From NCBI GenBank assembly GCA_030017655.1, contig JASEIM010000009.1, positions 1 to 64,000 on the forward strand: a stretch of DNA of 64,000 nt, in the 5' to 3' direction. The translations under genes were made by a program, and so were the position numbers. The notes beneath the pieces were generated by a model. That model made no database searches. It was not told the DNA's origin and was given only the letters and a program-made list of their open reading frames with translations. This stretch comes from Methanobacterium sp. (GTDB lineage Archaea > Methanobacteriota > Methanobacteria > Methanobacteriales > Methanobacteriaceae). Positions within the stretch are counted from its first letter, which is position 1. Each line of letters opens with the position of its first letter. Below are positions 56,037-64,000 of the stretch, piece by piece.

Positions 56037-57017
56037 ATGGCATTTAAAGATCTCTTTAAATTTAACAAAGGAAAAACAACATTTGTATTCATTGGAGGGA
56101 AAGGAGGAGTTGGAAAAACAACTGTATCTGCTGCCACAGCGTTATGGTTTGCAAGACAGGGTAAAAAGACCCTTGTAATTTCTACAGACCCTGCTCACTC
56201 ACTTTCAGACTCTTTTGAAAAAAACATAGGACACAACCCAACACCAATAGCAGAAAACCTTGAGGCAGTTGAAATTGACCCTGAAGTTGCCATGCAAGAC
56301 TATCAAGCCAAAATGAAGGAACAACAGGCTTTAAATCCCGGTATGGATATGGGAATGCTTCAGGATCAGATGGATATGGCCACAATGGCTCCAGGTATCG
56401 ATGAAACCGCCGCATTTGATAAGTTTCTTCAGTACATGACTACTGACGAGTACGATATTGTTGTTTTCGACACAGCTCCAACTGGACACACTTTAAGATT
56501 ACTTTCATTCCCTGAAATGATGGATTCATGGGTGGGAAAGATGATAAAAGTAAGGCGCCAGATTGGAAGCATGGCCAAAGCATTTAAAAACATTATGCCA
56601 TTTATGGGCGATGAAGAAGAAGATCGTGCTTTACAGGATATGGAAGCCACTAAAAAGCAAATTAAAGCAGCGAGAGGGGTTTTAGCAGATCCAGAAAGAA
56701 CTTCCTTTAAAATGGTCGTAATTCCAGAAGAAATGTCAATTTATGAGTCTGAAAGAGCGATGGAAGCCCTTGCAAAATTCAATATGACTGCGGATGGGGT
56801 TATTGTTAACCAGATTCAGCCTGAAGAAGCTGATTGTGAATTCTGCGCTGCAAGGCGTAAAATACAGGAGCAACGCCTTAAAACAATCCATGAAAAGTTT
56901 GGAAATCAACTTATAGCTCAGATACCTCTTCAAGCAGAAGAAGTAAAGGGTATGGATAAACTTAAGGGCATTGCTGAAATCCTCTACGGAGAATCAGAAG
57001 CAGCAGCTTCTAAATAA
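56037..57017 (+). CDS. ArsA/Get3-family ATPase
   Basis: 326 residues. Deviant Walker A GGKGGVGKTTVSAA, TDPAHSLSDSF switch I, VFDTAPTGHTLRLLSFPEMMDSW switch II, and VNQIQPEEADCEFCAARRKIQ with the CxxC metal site near 275. Archaeal homologue of Get3 (tail-anchored protein targeting) and of arsenite ATPase ArsA; a single, undivided copy is more typical of Get3. GGAGG ribosome binding site. The other arsenic-like genes of this window are at 0.4-1.6 kb, 55 kb away. Confidence 0.9.
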   Translation: MAFKDLFKFNKGKTTFVFIGGKGGVGKTTVSAATALWFARQGKKTLVISTDPAHSLSDSFEKNIGHNPTPIAENLEAVEIDPEVAMQDYQAKMKEQQALNPGMDMGMLQDQMDMATMAPGIDETAAFDKFLQYMTTDEYDIVVFDTAPTGHTLRLLSFPEMMDSWVGKMIKVRRQIGSMAKAFKNIMPFMGDEEEDRALQDMEATKKQIKAARGVLADPERTSFKMVVIPEEMSIYESERAMEALAKFNMTADGVIVNQIQPEEADCEFCAARRKIQEQRLKTIHEKFGNQLIAQIPLQAEEVKGMDKLKGIAEILYGESEAAASK

Positions 57018-57052
57018 TTTTATTTTTAATTTTTTTAAATCTTTTTATTATT
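57018..57052. terminator. T-rich bidirectional terminator
   Basis: The 49 bases between the convergent ATPase and transporter genes consist mostly of T-runs (TTTTATTTTT, TTTTTTT, CTTTTTATTATT). Confidence 0.4.
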
Positions 57053-57066
57053 ATATACAGCTTGTT

Positions 57067-58416
57067 TTATACTACAGTTCCTAATATTAAAATTACCATA
57101 ATTACAAGGAATGTATTTGCTACAGGGTCGGTCATGCTTGTAGATAAGGGTATAACTATATTATCTGGATCAAGACCTCTTCTGTAGGAAAAGATGTTTA
57201 AATAGAATGCAATTAACAGCATAAATGGTGTAAGCAATAATCCAGCTAATGTACTTATTAAAACCATGTTATTAAGCCCAACTGAGGGTATTCCTAGAGA
57301 AACTGCTCCAAAATGAGCTAAAAATCCTATTAATGGATAAATAATTATTGCAAGAATTATAATTATTCCAAAGTTTCTTAATGCACCTTCAGTAGGTCTT
57401 AATGTAGATTCTATTGAACCAATATGTAATCCTGAAGATAATCTTGCTCCAAGAATACTTACAAGGTCTCCGCTTTCACCTGAAAACAAAGGTACCAGTG
57501 CTAGAATACTTGGATTATTCAAAATAACTGAAAAACTAGTGTTCAATATAGTACCTGCAGTTGTACCAAAGATTGAAGATAAGAAAAGTGTGGGTGTGCT
57601 GTGTTTTATAATTTTTTTAAGGTGAGTTCCACCCCTTATTCCTACAATAAATCCAATAATTCCAATTGAAATAAACAGTGCAAATAATATTACCTCAAAA
57701 AATCCGTTTCTTATCCACAAAAGTATTTGTACGGCTAAAAGGATTGATGGAAGGGTGAAAAGGTCTCCAAAAGTGGCTATTAACGGAGTGGTTACATTAT
57801 CTGGGTCCCAACCGTTTTCATAACTTTTAATAGCGATTAAAATTGTTGCAGGTAAGAGCAGTGCTCCAGAAAATATTCCTCCAAGCACTGATATGACTGT
57901 AAAATCTACTATGCTGATACTTTCAAAACCCAATACAATGGAAAATATTTTAGCCATAAATGCAAGGAAGATAGACATTATAATGGTTAAAATGATTGTA
58001 GAGATAATATTTTGATTTAGAACATCTGATTGTTTTAGTTCTGGAGATAGCGTACCTATATGGAGATTTGAGCCTAATCGTGACCCTAAAGCCCCAAATA
58101 TATTTCCTCTCATTCCGATTGCTCCAGGGATAAGAATAAGTAGTCCTGGAAGGATTTCAAGCTGATTAGTCATTCCACTTAGGACTATACCCGCTATTAA
58201 ATCACCAATACTACATATGAAGAGAGCTGTGAATCCTTCTCCTAAAACTCTTGAAACGTCCTTAAAAAAACGTGTGATTTTACCTGTAATACGAAATGGT
58301 ATTGAAAGAGCATTCAAAGACCTTTTTGACACTAGGACTGCTAATCTGACCATCCAGTTTAGAATGATAAGAACAAATTTCCAGGTCTTCTTCACTATTT
58401 TCTCCATCCATTTCAC
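57067..58416 (-). CDS. Double MgtE-type divalent cation transporter
   Basis: 449 residues with two MgtE membrane domains in tandem: PGAIGMRGNIFGALGSRLGSNLHIG in the first and FSGESGDLVSILGARLSSGLHIG in the second, each preceded by a helical bundle. Two fused halves and no cytoplasmic CBS region resemble SLC41-type transporters. Probably Mg2+ or a similar divalent ion. GTG 58416 has AGGTGG upstream; ATG 58407 is possible. Next to an Lrp regulator and a PhoU/RCK protein on the same strand, possibly its control system. Confidence 0.85.
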   Translation of the reverse strand: MKWMEKIVKKTWKFVLIILNWMVRLAVLVSKRSLNALSIPFRITGKITRFFKDVSRVLGEGFTALFICSIGDLIAGIVLSGMTNQLEILPGLLILIPGAIGMRGNIFGALGSRLGSNLHIGTLSPELKQSDVLNQNIISTIILTIIMSIFLAFMAKIFSIVLGFESISIVDFTVISVLGGIFSGALLLPATILIAIKSYENGWDPDNVTTPLIATFGDLFTLPSILLAVQILLWIRNGFFEVILFALFISIGIIGFIVGIRGGTHLKKIIKHSTPTLFLSSIFGTTAGTILNTSFSVILNNPSILALVPLFSGESGDLVSILGARLSSGLHIGSIESTLRPTEGALRNFGIIIILAIIIYPLIGFLAHFGAVSLGIPSVGLNNMVLISTLAGLLLTPFMLLIAFYLNIFSYRRGLDPDNIVIPLSTSMTDPVANTFLVIMVILILGTVV

Positions 58417-58525
58417 TTAACCACCTTGAAATTAGCATATTAGCTGGTTTATAGTAATAACTCTTAACTGGGCTTAATGCACTATTTATTTTGCTTTTTA
58501 ATAATTGACTCGTGAACATTTTCAT

Positions 58526-58978
<453 letters not shown>

Positions 58979-59150
58979 TCCAACACCTGTTTGGTTATAA
59001 AAAATAGGATATAACTCTAATTATTTATAAAGGTTTGGGAAAGTTTCCAATATTTTAACAAAAAATGAGTATTTTTCTAACATATCATGAAATCTTTGGT
59101 GATATTTCATGAAATTTTGCTTCTAAAATCAGATTTTCTTTTTAAATTTT

Positions 59151-59759
59151 CTAGTCTTCTATAACTTCATCATAATCAAGACATTCTTCAAGTGTTATTT
59201 CATTTTTTGCAAGCTTTTCAAGCAAGATTCCACCAGTTTCGTTCCCTTTGGCTATAAGGGTATCATCAGCTGCAAGAATGGTGTTTTTGTCAGGGCCATA
59301 TATCCATGATTCGTTCCTTCTTATTGCTATAACTGTCATCCCTGTTCTTGTAGCGAGTAATAACTCTCCTAAGGATTTTCCTATTAATTCTGAACCTTCA
59401 ACTATGGTTATTCTTTTAATAGTTTCGTCTGATTCTTCCATAACCATTTTAAATACTGGATGTGGCCTCATATCTCTTAAAACAAGATCTGCAATATCTT
59501 TTGCTGAGTCAGCTATTGTTTCAGCAGCTTCACCAACTTCAAGAAGAGCAGTTAACTTTTCAGCATCTTCAACAGTTCTTGCTGCAAGTAATGATTCTTT
59601 CTTTATTTGGTAATTAAGCCGGTTAACTTTGTTTTCAAGCTTTATAACTTCTTCTGCAGCATCTTTACTATTAAAAAGCATTGCAGAATATGCTAAATCC
59701 ACCATTAATTCCGACATGTTTTTCATTTCAATTAAAATGTCCTTAATACTCTTGGGCAC
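59151..59759 (-). CDS. PhoU-domain protein with C-terminal RCK_C (TrkA-C) domain
   Basis: 202 residues. The first half is helical with KDAAEEVIKLENKVNRLNYQIKKESLLAARTVEDAEKLTALLEVGEAAETIADSAKDIADLVLR, matching PhoU. The second half (from about 115) has RITIVEGSELIGKSLGELLLATRTGMTVIAIRR and ILAADDTLIAKG, the RCK_C fold that binds regulators such as nucleotides. Such fusions typically regulate cation transporters; the neighbouring MgtE pair is the obvious candidate. GGAGG-type site before ATG. Confidence 0.86.
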   Translation of the reverse strand: MPKSIKDILIEMKNMSELMVDLAYSAMLFNSKDAAEEVIKLENKVNRLNYQIKKESLLAARTVEDAEKLTALLEVGEAAETIADSAKDIADLVLRDMRPHPVFKMVMEESDETIKRITIVEGSELIGKSLGELLLATRTGMTVIAIRRNESWIYGPDKNTILAADDTLIAKGNETGGILLEKLAKNEITLEECLDYDEVIED

Positions 59760-59928
59760 CTTTCATCCTCCATTTTTTCTGGGTCTATTATTGTATAATA
59801 CATGAATCTTTTAAAAACTTTTTCTATTATAATTTCATACTCATGAAAACAGACTTATTTAAAGAACTATCTAATTATAAAATGTGTCATAAATAAAATT
59901 TAAAAATTTTCAATATATTGTGGTTAAA

Positions 59929-60726
59929 ATGCACGAAGATAAAAGAGTAATTCCAGAATTAGATGAGCAAAAATCTGTAGAAATAATATATAACTTCATT
60001 AAAAGCAAATTAGAAGAATCAAAATCCGAAGGACTTGTTATAGGATTGAGTGGTGGAATTGACTCATCGGTTGTTGCTTATCTTTGTGCAAATGTAGTGG
60101 AAATAGACAAAATACTTGGAATTATACTTCCAAGTGAAACCACGTCTTCTGAGGATATAGAAGATGCGATGGTAGTTGCAGAAAAGCTTGGAATAAAATA
60201 CAAGATTCTGCATATAGATGAGCTAATTAAACCTTTTCCTCAATTATGTCCAGAATGCAGCAACAGTGAACTTGCAAATGGCAATTTAAAGGCTAGAATA
60301 CGGATGATGATCTTATATTACCATTCAAATTCTATGAATCGGCTGGTGGCAGGAACAGGTAATAGAACCGAACTTCTTATAGGTTATTTCACTAAATACG
60401 GTGATGGAGGAGTAGATATTCTCCCAATCGGCGATCTATACAAGACAGATGTGAAAAAAATTGCAAATTACCTCGGCATTCCTAAAAATATAATTGAAAA
60501 AGCTCCAACTGCAGGATTATGGGCAGGGCAAACCGATGAGGAAGAACTTGGGATAAAATATGAGCTACTTGATAAAATTTTATATCTTATGATGGATGAA
60601 AAGTTAAGCACAGAAGAAATTGCACAAATACTTGAAATTCCTCAAGATGAAGTTTTAAGGATAAAAAACAGGGTAGAAGTATCAAAACATAAGTTATCAT
60701 CTCCATCTATTGCAGAAATCAGATAA
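59929..60726 (+). CDS. nadE: NAD+ synthetase
   Basis: 265 residues (GTG 59920 is an alternative start). ATP pyrophosphatase motif GLSGGIDSSVVAYL, ARIRMMILYYHSN, LVAGTGNRTELLIGYFTKYGDGGVDILPIGDLYKTDV and LPTAGLWAGQTDEEELG-type APTAGLWAGQTDEEELG are classic. No glutaminase domain, so it uses ammonia. A TATA-like TTTAAAAATT lies some 25 bases upstream. Confidence 0.95.
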   Translation: MHEDKRVIPELDEQKSVEIIYNFIKSKLEESKSEGLVIGLSGGIDSSVVAYLCANVVEIDKILGIILPSETTSSEDIEDAMVVAEKLGIKYKILHIDELIKPFPQLCPECSNSELANGNLKARIRMMILYYHSNSMNRLVAGTGNRTELLIGYFTKYGDGGVDILPIGDLYKTDVKKIANYLGIPKNIIEKAPTAGLWAGQTDEEELGIKYELLDKILYLMMDEKLSTEEIAQILEIPQDEVLRIKNRVEVSKHKLSSPSIAEIR

Positions 60727-60776
60727 TAAATAGAATAATTTGATAATGTATAGTTATATGGTTAAGAGGGATTATT

Positions 60777-61088
60777 ATGTATGCTTTAGTTTATATAACC
60801 ACATCAGGAAAAGAAGAATCCAAAAAAATAGGAAATATGCTTGTTAATGAAAAATTAGCTGCATGTGTAAATATTATAGCTTCTATTGAATCTATTTATT
60901 TGTGGAAAGGAGAAATTGAAGATGATAAAGAGTCCCTTCTCATTGCAAAAACTAAAGCAGATAATATAGATAAGATTATAAAAAGAGTAAAAGAAATTCA
61001 CAGTTATGAAACTCCTGCTATTTTGGCAATTCCAATAATAGAGGGATCTAAAGATTATTTGGATTATTTAGATAATGAACTTAGTTAA
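60777..61088 (+). CDS. cutA: CutA divalent ion tolerance protein
   Basis: 103 residues. YALVYITTSGKEESKKIGNMLVNEKLAACVNI, ESIYLWKGEIEDDKESLLIAKTK and HSYETPAILAIPIIEGSKDYLDYL match CutA, a trimeric ferredoxin-fold protein. AAGAGGG before ATG. Precise role in archaea unknown. Confidence 0.93.
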   Translation: MYALVYITTSGKEESKKIGNMLVNEKLAACVNIIASIESIYLWKGEIEDDKESLLIAKTKADNIDKIIKRVKEIHSYETPAILAIPIIEGSKDYLDYLDNELS

Positions 61089-61186
61089 CATACTAAAGAG
61101 TAATTAATGGACTAAAAATTTGTTTTGGCGGTTGAAAGAAATTATCATTTACTGAAATACAAAACTGAATATTTAAGGTGATTAAT

Positions 61187-64000
61187 TTGACAGATCATAA
61201 TATAGAACTTAAATGGCAGAAAAAATGGGCAGATTCAGGTTTATTTGAATCTAATCCTGATAACAGAGAAAAAATTTTTCTGACAGTGGCCTATCCTTAT
61301 CCAAGCGGAGCAATGCACATAGGACATGGAAGAACATACACAGTACCCGATGTATATGCTCGTTTTAAGCGAATGCAGGGATATAATGTCCTTTTCCCTA
61401 TGGGATGGCACGTAACAGGAGCTCCAGTAATTGGAATTGCAAAGAGAATTGCGAGAAAAGACCATTGGACTCTTGATATCTATAAAAATGTCCACAAAGT
61501 GCCTGAAGAGGAATTATCAAAATTCACAGACCCGGAATATATTGTTAAATATTTCAGCAGTGAGTATCACGATGTAATGCAGCATCTGGGTTATTCAATT
61601 GACTGGAGAAGAGAATTCAGAACTACAGACCCTCATTACCAAAAATTTATTGAATGGCAGTTTAGACAGCTTAAAAACAAAGGTTTTATAGGTAAAGGAG
61701 AGCATCCAGTAAAATACTGTCCAGGATGCGAAAATCCAGTTGGAGATCATGACCTTCTTGAAGGTGAAGGAGTAGGAATCAATGAATTAACCCTCGTTAA
61801 ATTCGAAATGGATGGCTATTACTTTGTAGCAGCCACATTCCGTCCAGAAACTCTATTTGGGGCTACAAATCTGTGGATTAATCCTGACGAAGAGTATATT
61901 AAAATTGATATCCATGGTGAAAACTGGATAATAAGTAAAAAAGCTTATGATAATATTGTTCATCAAAAAAAGGATATTAAAATAATAGAAGATGTAAATA
62001 CGCCTGAAATGATAGGTAAATATGTAAAAAACCCAGTAACAGGCGGAGAACATATAATACTGCCGGCATCATTTGTAGATCCAGAATATGCTTCTGGTGT
62101 GGTATATTCCGTACCAGCTCATGCTCCAGCAGATTATATTGCTCTTAAGGACCTTAAAGAAAACAAAGAACTCCTTGAAAAGTATGGATTAAAGGAAAAA
62201 GTTCAAAAAATAATACCGATTAATGTTGTAACCTTAAAAGGATTTGGAAAATTTCCTGCCCAGGAAATCATTGAAACATTTGGTGTAAAAAACCAGCAGG
62301 ATGAAAAACTTAAAGATGCTACAAATGAACTTTACAAACTTGAACATGCTAAAGGGATTATTTCTGAGCATATTGAAGATTATAATGGATTATCGGTACA
62401 GAAGGCAAGGGATGAAATTATAAATGACCTTGTTGAATCAGGTAAGGGAGATCTAATGCATGATTTTGCAGAAAGACCAGTTATCTGCAGATGCGGGACA
62501 AAAGCAGTTGTTAAGATCCTTGAAGACCAGTGGTTCCTTAAATATTCGGATGAAAAATGGAAAAAGCTTGCAATGGACTGCTTGGAACAGGAAAATATAG
62601 TACCGCAGGAAGTAAGGGCAAATTTCGAATATTACATTGGCTGGTTAGATGATTGGGCATGTTCAAGAAGAATAGGTCTTGGAACAAAACTTCCATGGGA
62701 TAAACAATGGCTAATAGAGCCTTTAAGTGATTCCACAATTTACATGGCATATTATGCAATAGCAAAATACATGAAAGACATTAATCCTGATGATCTTGAT
62801 GATTCATTCTTTGATGATGTGTATCTGGATAAAGGTAACTATTCCGGTAGTATTGATGATGAATTATTTAATGACATTAAAAATGAGTTCAATTACTGGT
62901 ACCCTCTAAACTGGAGGCTTTCAGCTAAAGATCTTGTTGGAAATCACCTTTCATTCCATATTTTCCATCACTCTGCAATATTCCCAGAAGATAAATGGCC
63001 TAAAGGAATTGTAGTATTTGGAATGGGTCTTCTTGAGGGAAATAAAATGTCCTCTTCAAAAGGAAATGTCATACTCCTTGAAGATGCCATAAAAACCCAT
63101 GGTGCAGACGTTGTAAGACTATTTTTAATGGCATCAGCCGAACCATGGCAGGATTTTGACTGGAGAGAAAATGAAGTAAAAGGAATTAAAAGACGTCTTG
63201 AATGGTTTTCAGAGTTTGCAGACCGCATAGTAGATATAAAAGGCTCTTCAATATCTTTAAAATCATTCGAATTAGGAGAAATTAAAAAGCCAGTAAACAA
63301 ATGGCTTTTAAGTCAGGTCAATATGAGAATTAAAGATGCTACTGAAGCACTTGAAGGATTTCAGACAAGAAAAGCGCTTCAGGAAGCATTATTCCTGTTT
63401 AAAAAAGACTTAGATCATTACTTCCACAGAATAGAACAGGATCCTGAAGGAGAAAGAAAAGAAATATCAAACACTTTAATTTATGTGTTAAGCAACTGGA
63501 TTCGTCTTATGGCTCCATTCACACCTCATACGTGTGAAGAACTGTGGAGCAGGATTGAAGGGGATGGATTTGTTTCATGTGCTGAATGGCCGGAATATGA
63601 TTCTGATTTAATTGATGAAAAAGTCCAGAAAGCTGAAGAGATAGTACAGGGACTTGCAAATGATATCAACGAAATTAAAAAGATAATTGATACTCAGCCA
63701 GAGAAAATACACGTTTATATTTCTCCTGATTGGAAATGGAAAGTCTTTGAAATTGCAAAGGAAATTGGAAGGCCTGATATTGGGCAAATTATGGGAAGAT
63801 CAATAAAGCAGAATCTGCACGATGATAAAAAAGAAATTGCTGAGTTTGCAAAAAAAATAGCCAGAGAAGTGACAAAAACGAAATATGTGGGTAAACTTGA
63901 TGAATATTCAATCATTAGGGACTCTTTAGATTTCCTTTCACGTGAAGTAGGTGCTGAAGTAGTTGTATATGATGAACCAACCTATGATCCACAAAATAAA
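61187..64000 (+). CDS. leuS: Leucyl-tRNA synthetase (3' end outside the window)
   Basis: 938 codons run open to the window edge. TTG start at 61187 follows GGTGATT by 4 bases. PYPSGAMHIGHGRTY carries the HIGH motif, followed by FPMGWHVTGAPVIG, the editing domain with TFRPETLFGATNLW, and GMGLLEGNKMSSSKGNVI, the KMSKS loop with a KMSSS variant. Archaeal LeuRS are 930-960 residues, so only a short tail is missing. Charges tRNA-Leu. Confidence 0.97.
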   Translation, partial: MTDHNIELKWQKKWADSGLFESNPDNREKIFLTVAYPYPSGAMHIGHGRTYTVPDVYARFKRMQGYNVLFPMGWHVTGAPVIGIAKRIARKDHWTLDIYKNVHKVPEEELSKFTDPEYIVKYFSSEYHDVMQHLGYSIDWRREFRTTDPHYQKFIEWQFRQLKNKGFIGKGEHPVKYCPGCENPVGDHDLLEGEGVGINELTLVKFEMDGYYFVAATFRPETLFGATNLWINPDEEYIKIDIHGENWIISKKAYDNIVHQKKDIKIIEDVNTPEMIGKYVKNPVTGGEHIILPASFVDPEYASGVVYSVPAHAPADYIALKDLKENKELLEKYGLKEKVQKIIPINVVTLKGFGKFPAQEIIETFGVKNQQDEKLKDATNELYKLEHAKGIISEHIEDYNGLSVQKARDEIINDLVESGKGDLMHDFAERPVICRCGTKAVVKILEDQWFLKYSDEKWKKLAMDCLEQENIVPQEVRANFEYYIGWLDDWACSRRIGLGTKLPWDKQWLIEPLSDSTIYMAYYAIAKYMKDINPDDLDDSFFDDVYLDKGNYSGSIDDELFNDIKNEFNYWYPLNWRLSAKDLVGNHLSFHIFHHSAIFPEDKWPKGIVVFGMGLLEGNKMSSSKGNVILLEDAIKTHGADVVRLFLMASAEPWQDFDWRENEVKGIKRRLEWFSEFADRIVDIKGSSISLKSFELGEIKKPVNKWLLSQVNMRIKDATEALEGFQTRKALQEALFLFKKDLDHYFHRIEQDPEGERKEISNTLIYVLSNWIRLMAPFTPHTCEELWSRIEGDGFVSCAEWPEYDSDLIDEKVQKAEEIVQGLANDINEIKKIIDTQPEKIHVYISPDWKWKVFEIAKEIGRPDIGQIMGRSIKQNLHDDKKEIAEFAKKIAREVTKTKYVGKLDEYSIIRDSLDFLSREVGAEVVVYDEPTYDPQNK

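Noticed and set aside
56037..57017. Calling the ATPase an arsenite pump subunit
   Set aside because: A single, undivided copy without an ArsB neighbour fits Get3-type tail-anchored protein targeting at least as well, so no symbol was given.
58280..58525. 81-codon frame between Lrp and the MgtE transporter
   Set aside because: Over half of it overlaps the transporter's N terminus in another frame and the transporter frame carries clear family motifs.

Overview
The window is AT-rich archaeal DNA from a hydrogenotrophic methanogen of the order Methanobacteriales, most likely a mesophilic Methanobacterium-like species. The support is an HdrA heterodisulfide reductase subunit, a methanogenesis marker 11-type protein, a CfbA-type chelatase (coenzyme F430), a DmrB-type flavoprotein (methanopterin pathway), archaeal MetK, RadA and multi-OB RPA, a two-domain PurE, a MTH538-like TIR protein, and archaeal TATA boxes combined with GGTGAT/GGAGG ribosome binding sites. 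No rRNA, tRNA, CRISPR array or insertion sequence was recognised.

Region by region. 1-4.5 kb: a plus-strand accessory cluster of two zinc-ribbon miniproteins, an ArsR regulator, a DGC-type zinc protein, an arsenate-reductase/LMW-PTPase, DUF166, three DsrE/F-fold proteins and an Fe-S protein. It looks like a metal- or metalloid-responsive sulfur-handling module and is the best candidate for an undescribed system. 4.5-14.5 kb: site-2 protease, MoeA, a secreted transglutaminase-like protein with Lys/Tyr repeats, a TIR protein, MsrA, an ABC-2 exporter and two membrane proteins. 14.5-22 kb: PurL, IleS, MetK, with structured RNA candidates between IleS and MetK. 22-30 kb: a PsbP-like lipoprotein and its broken copy, DUF192, V4R and roadblock proteins, a HEAT protein, a LigD-type phosphoesterase, DmrB, GlyA and DUF169. 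30-37 kb: HdrA, a hydrolase remnant, an AEC permease, RadA and RPA. 37-47.5 kb: an isopropylmalate/homoaconitate pathway operon, a cysteine desulfurase, RibH, marker 11, a glycosyltransferase, fused PurE and a UbiD-type decarboxylase, plus two very small membrane proteins. 47.5-56 kb: secreted and peptidase-like proteins, a RidA pseudogene, AmrS, ThiL, CfbA, a DUF35 protein and a pair of pilin-like surface proteins. 56-64 kb: an ArsA/Get3 ATPase, a double MgtE transporter with Lrp and PhoU-RCK proteins, NadE, CutA and the start of LeuS.

Two themes cut across genes. First, at least six intergenic loci carry clusters of short hairpins (6-9 bp arms, three-base loops such as AAAATC-gaa-GATTTT), some nested inside outer stems; they look like one dispersed palindromic family. 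Second, several genes are decayed (PsbP-like, alpha/beta hydrolase, RidA), which suggests ongoing gene loss or, for the PsbP-like copy, homopolymer sequencing errors. All family assignments were made by eye from motifs; no database search was run.
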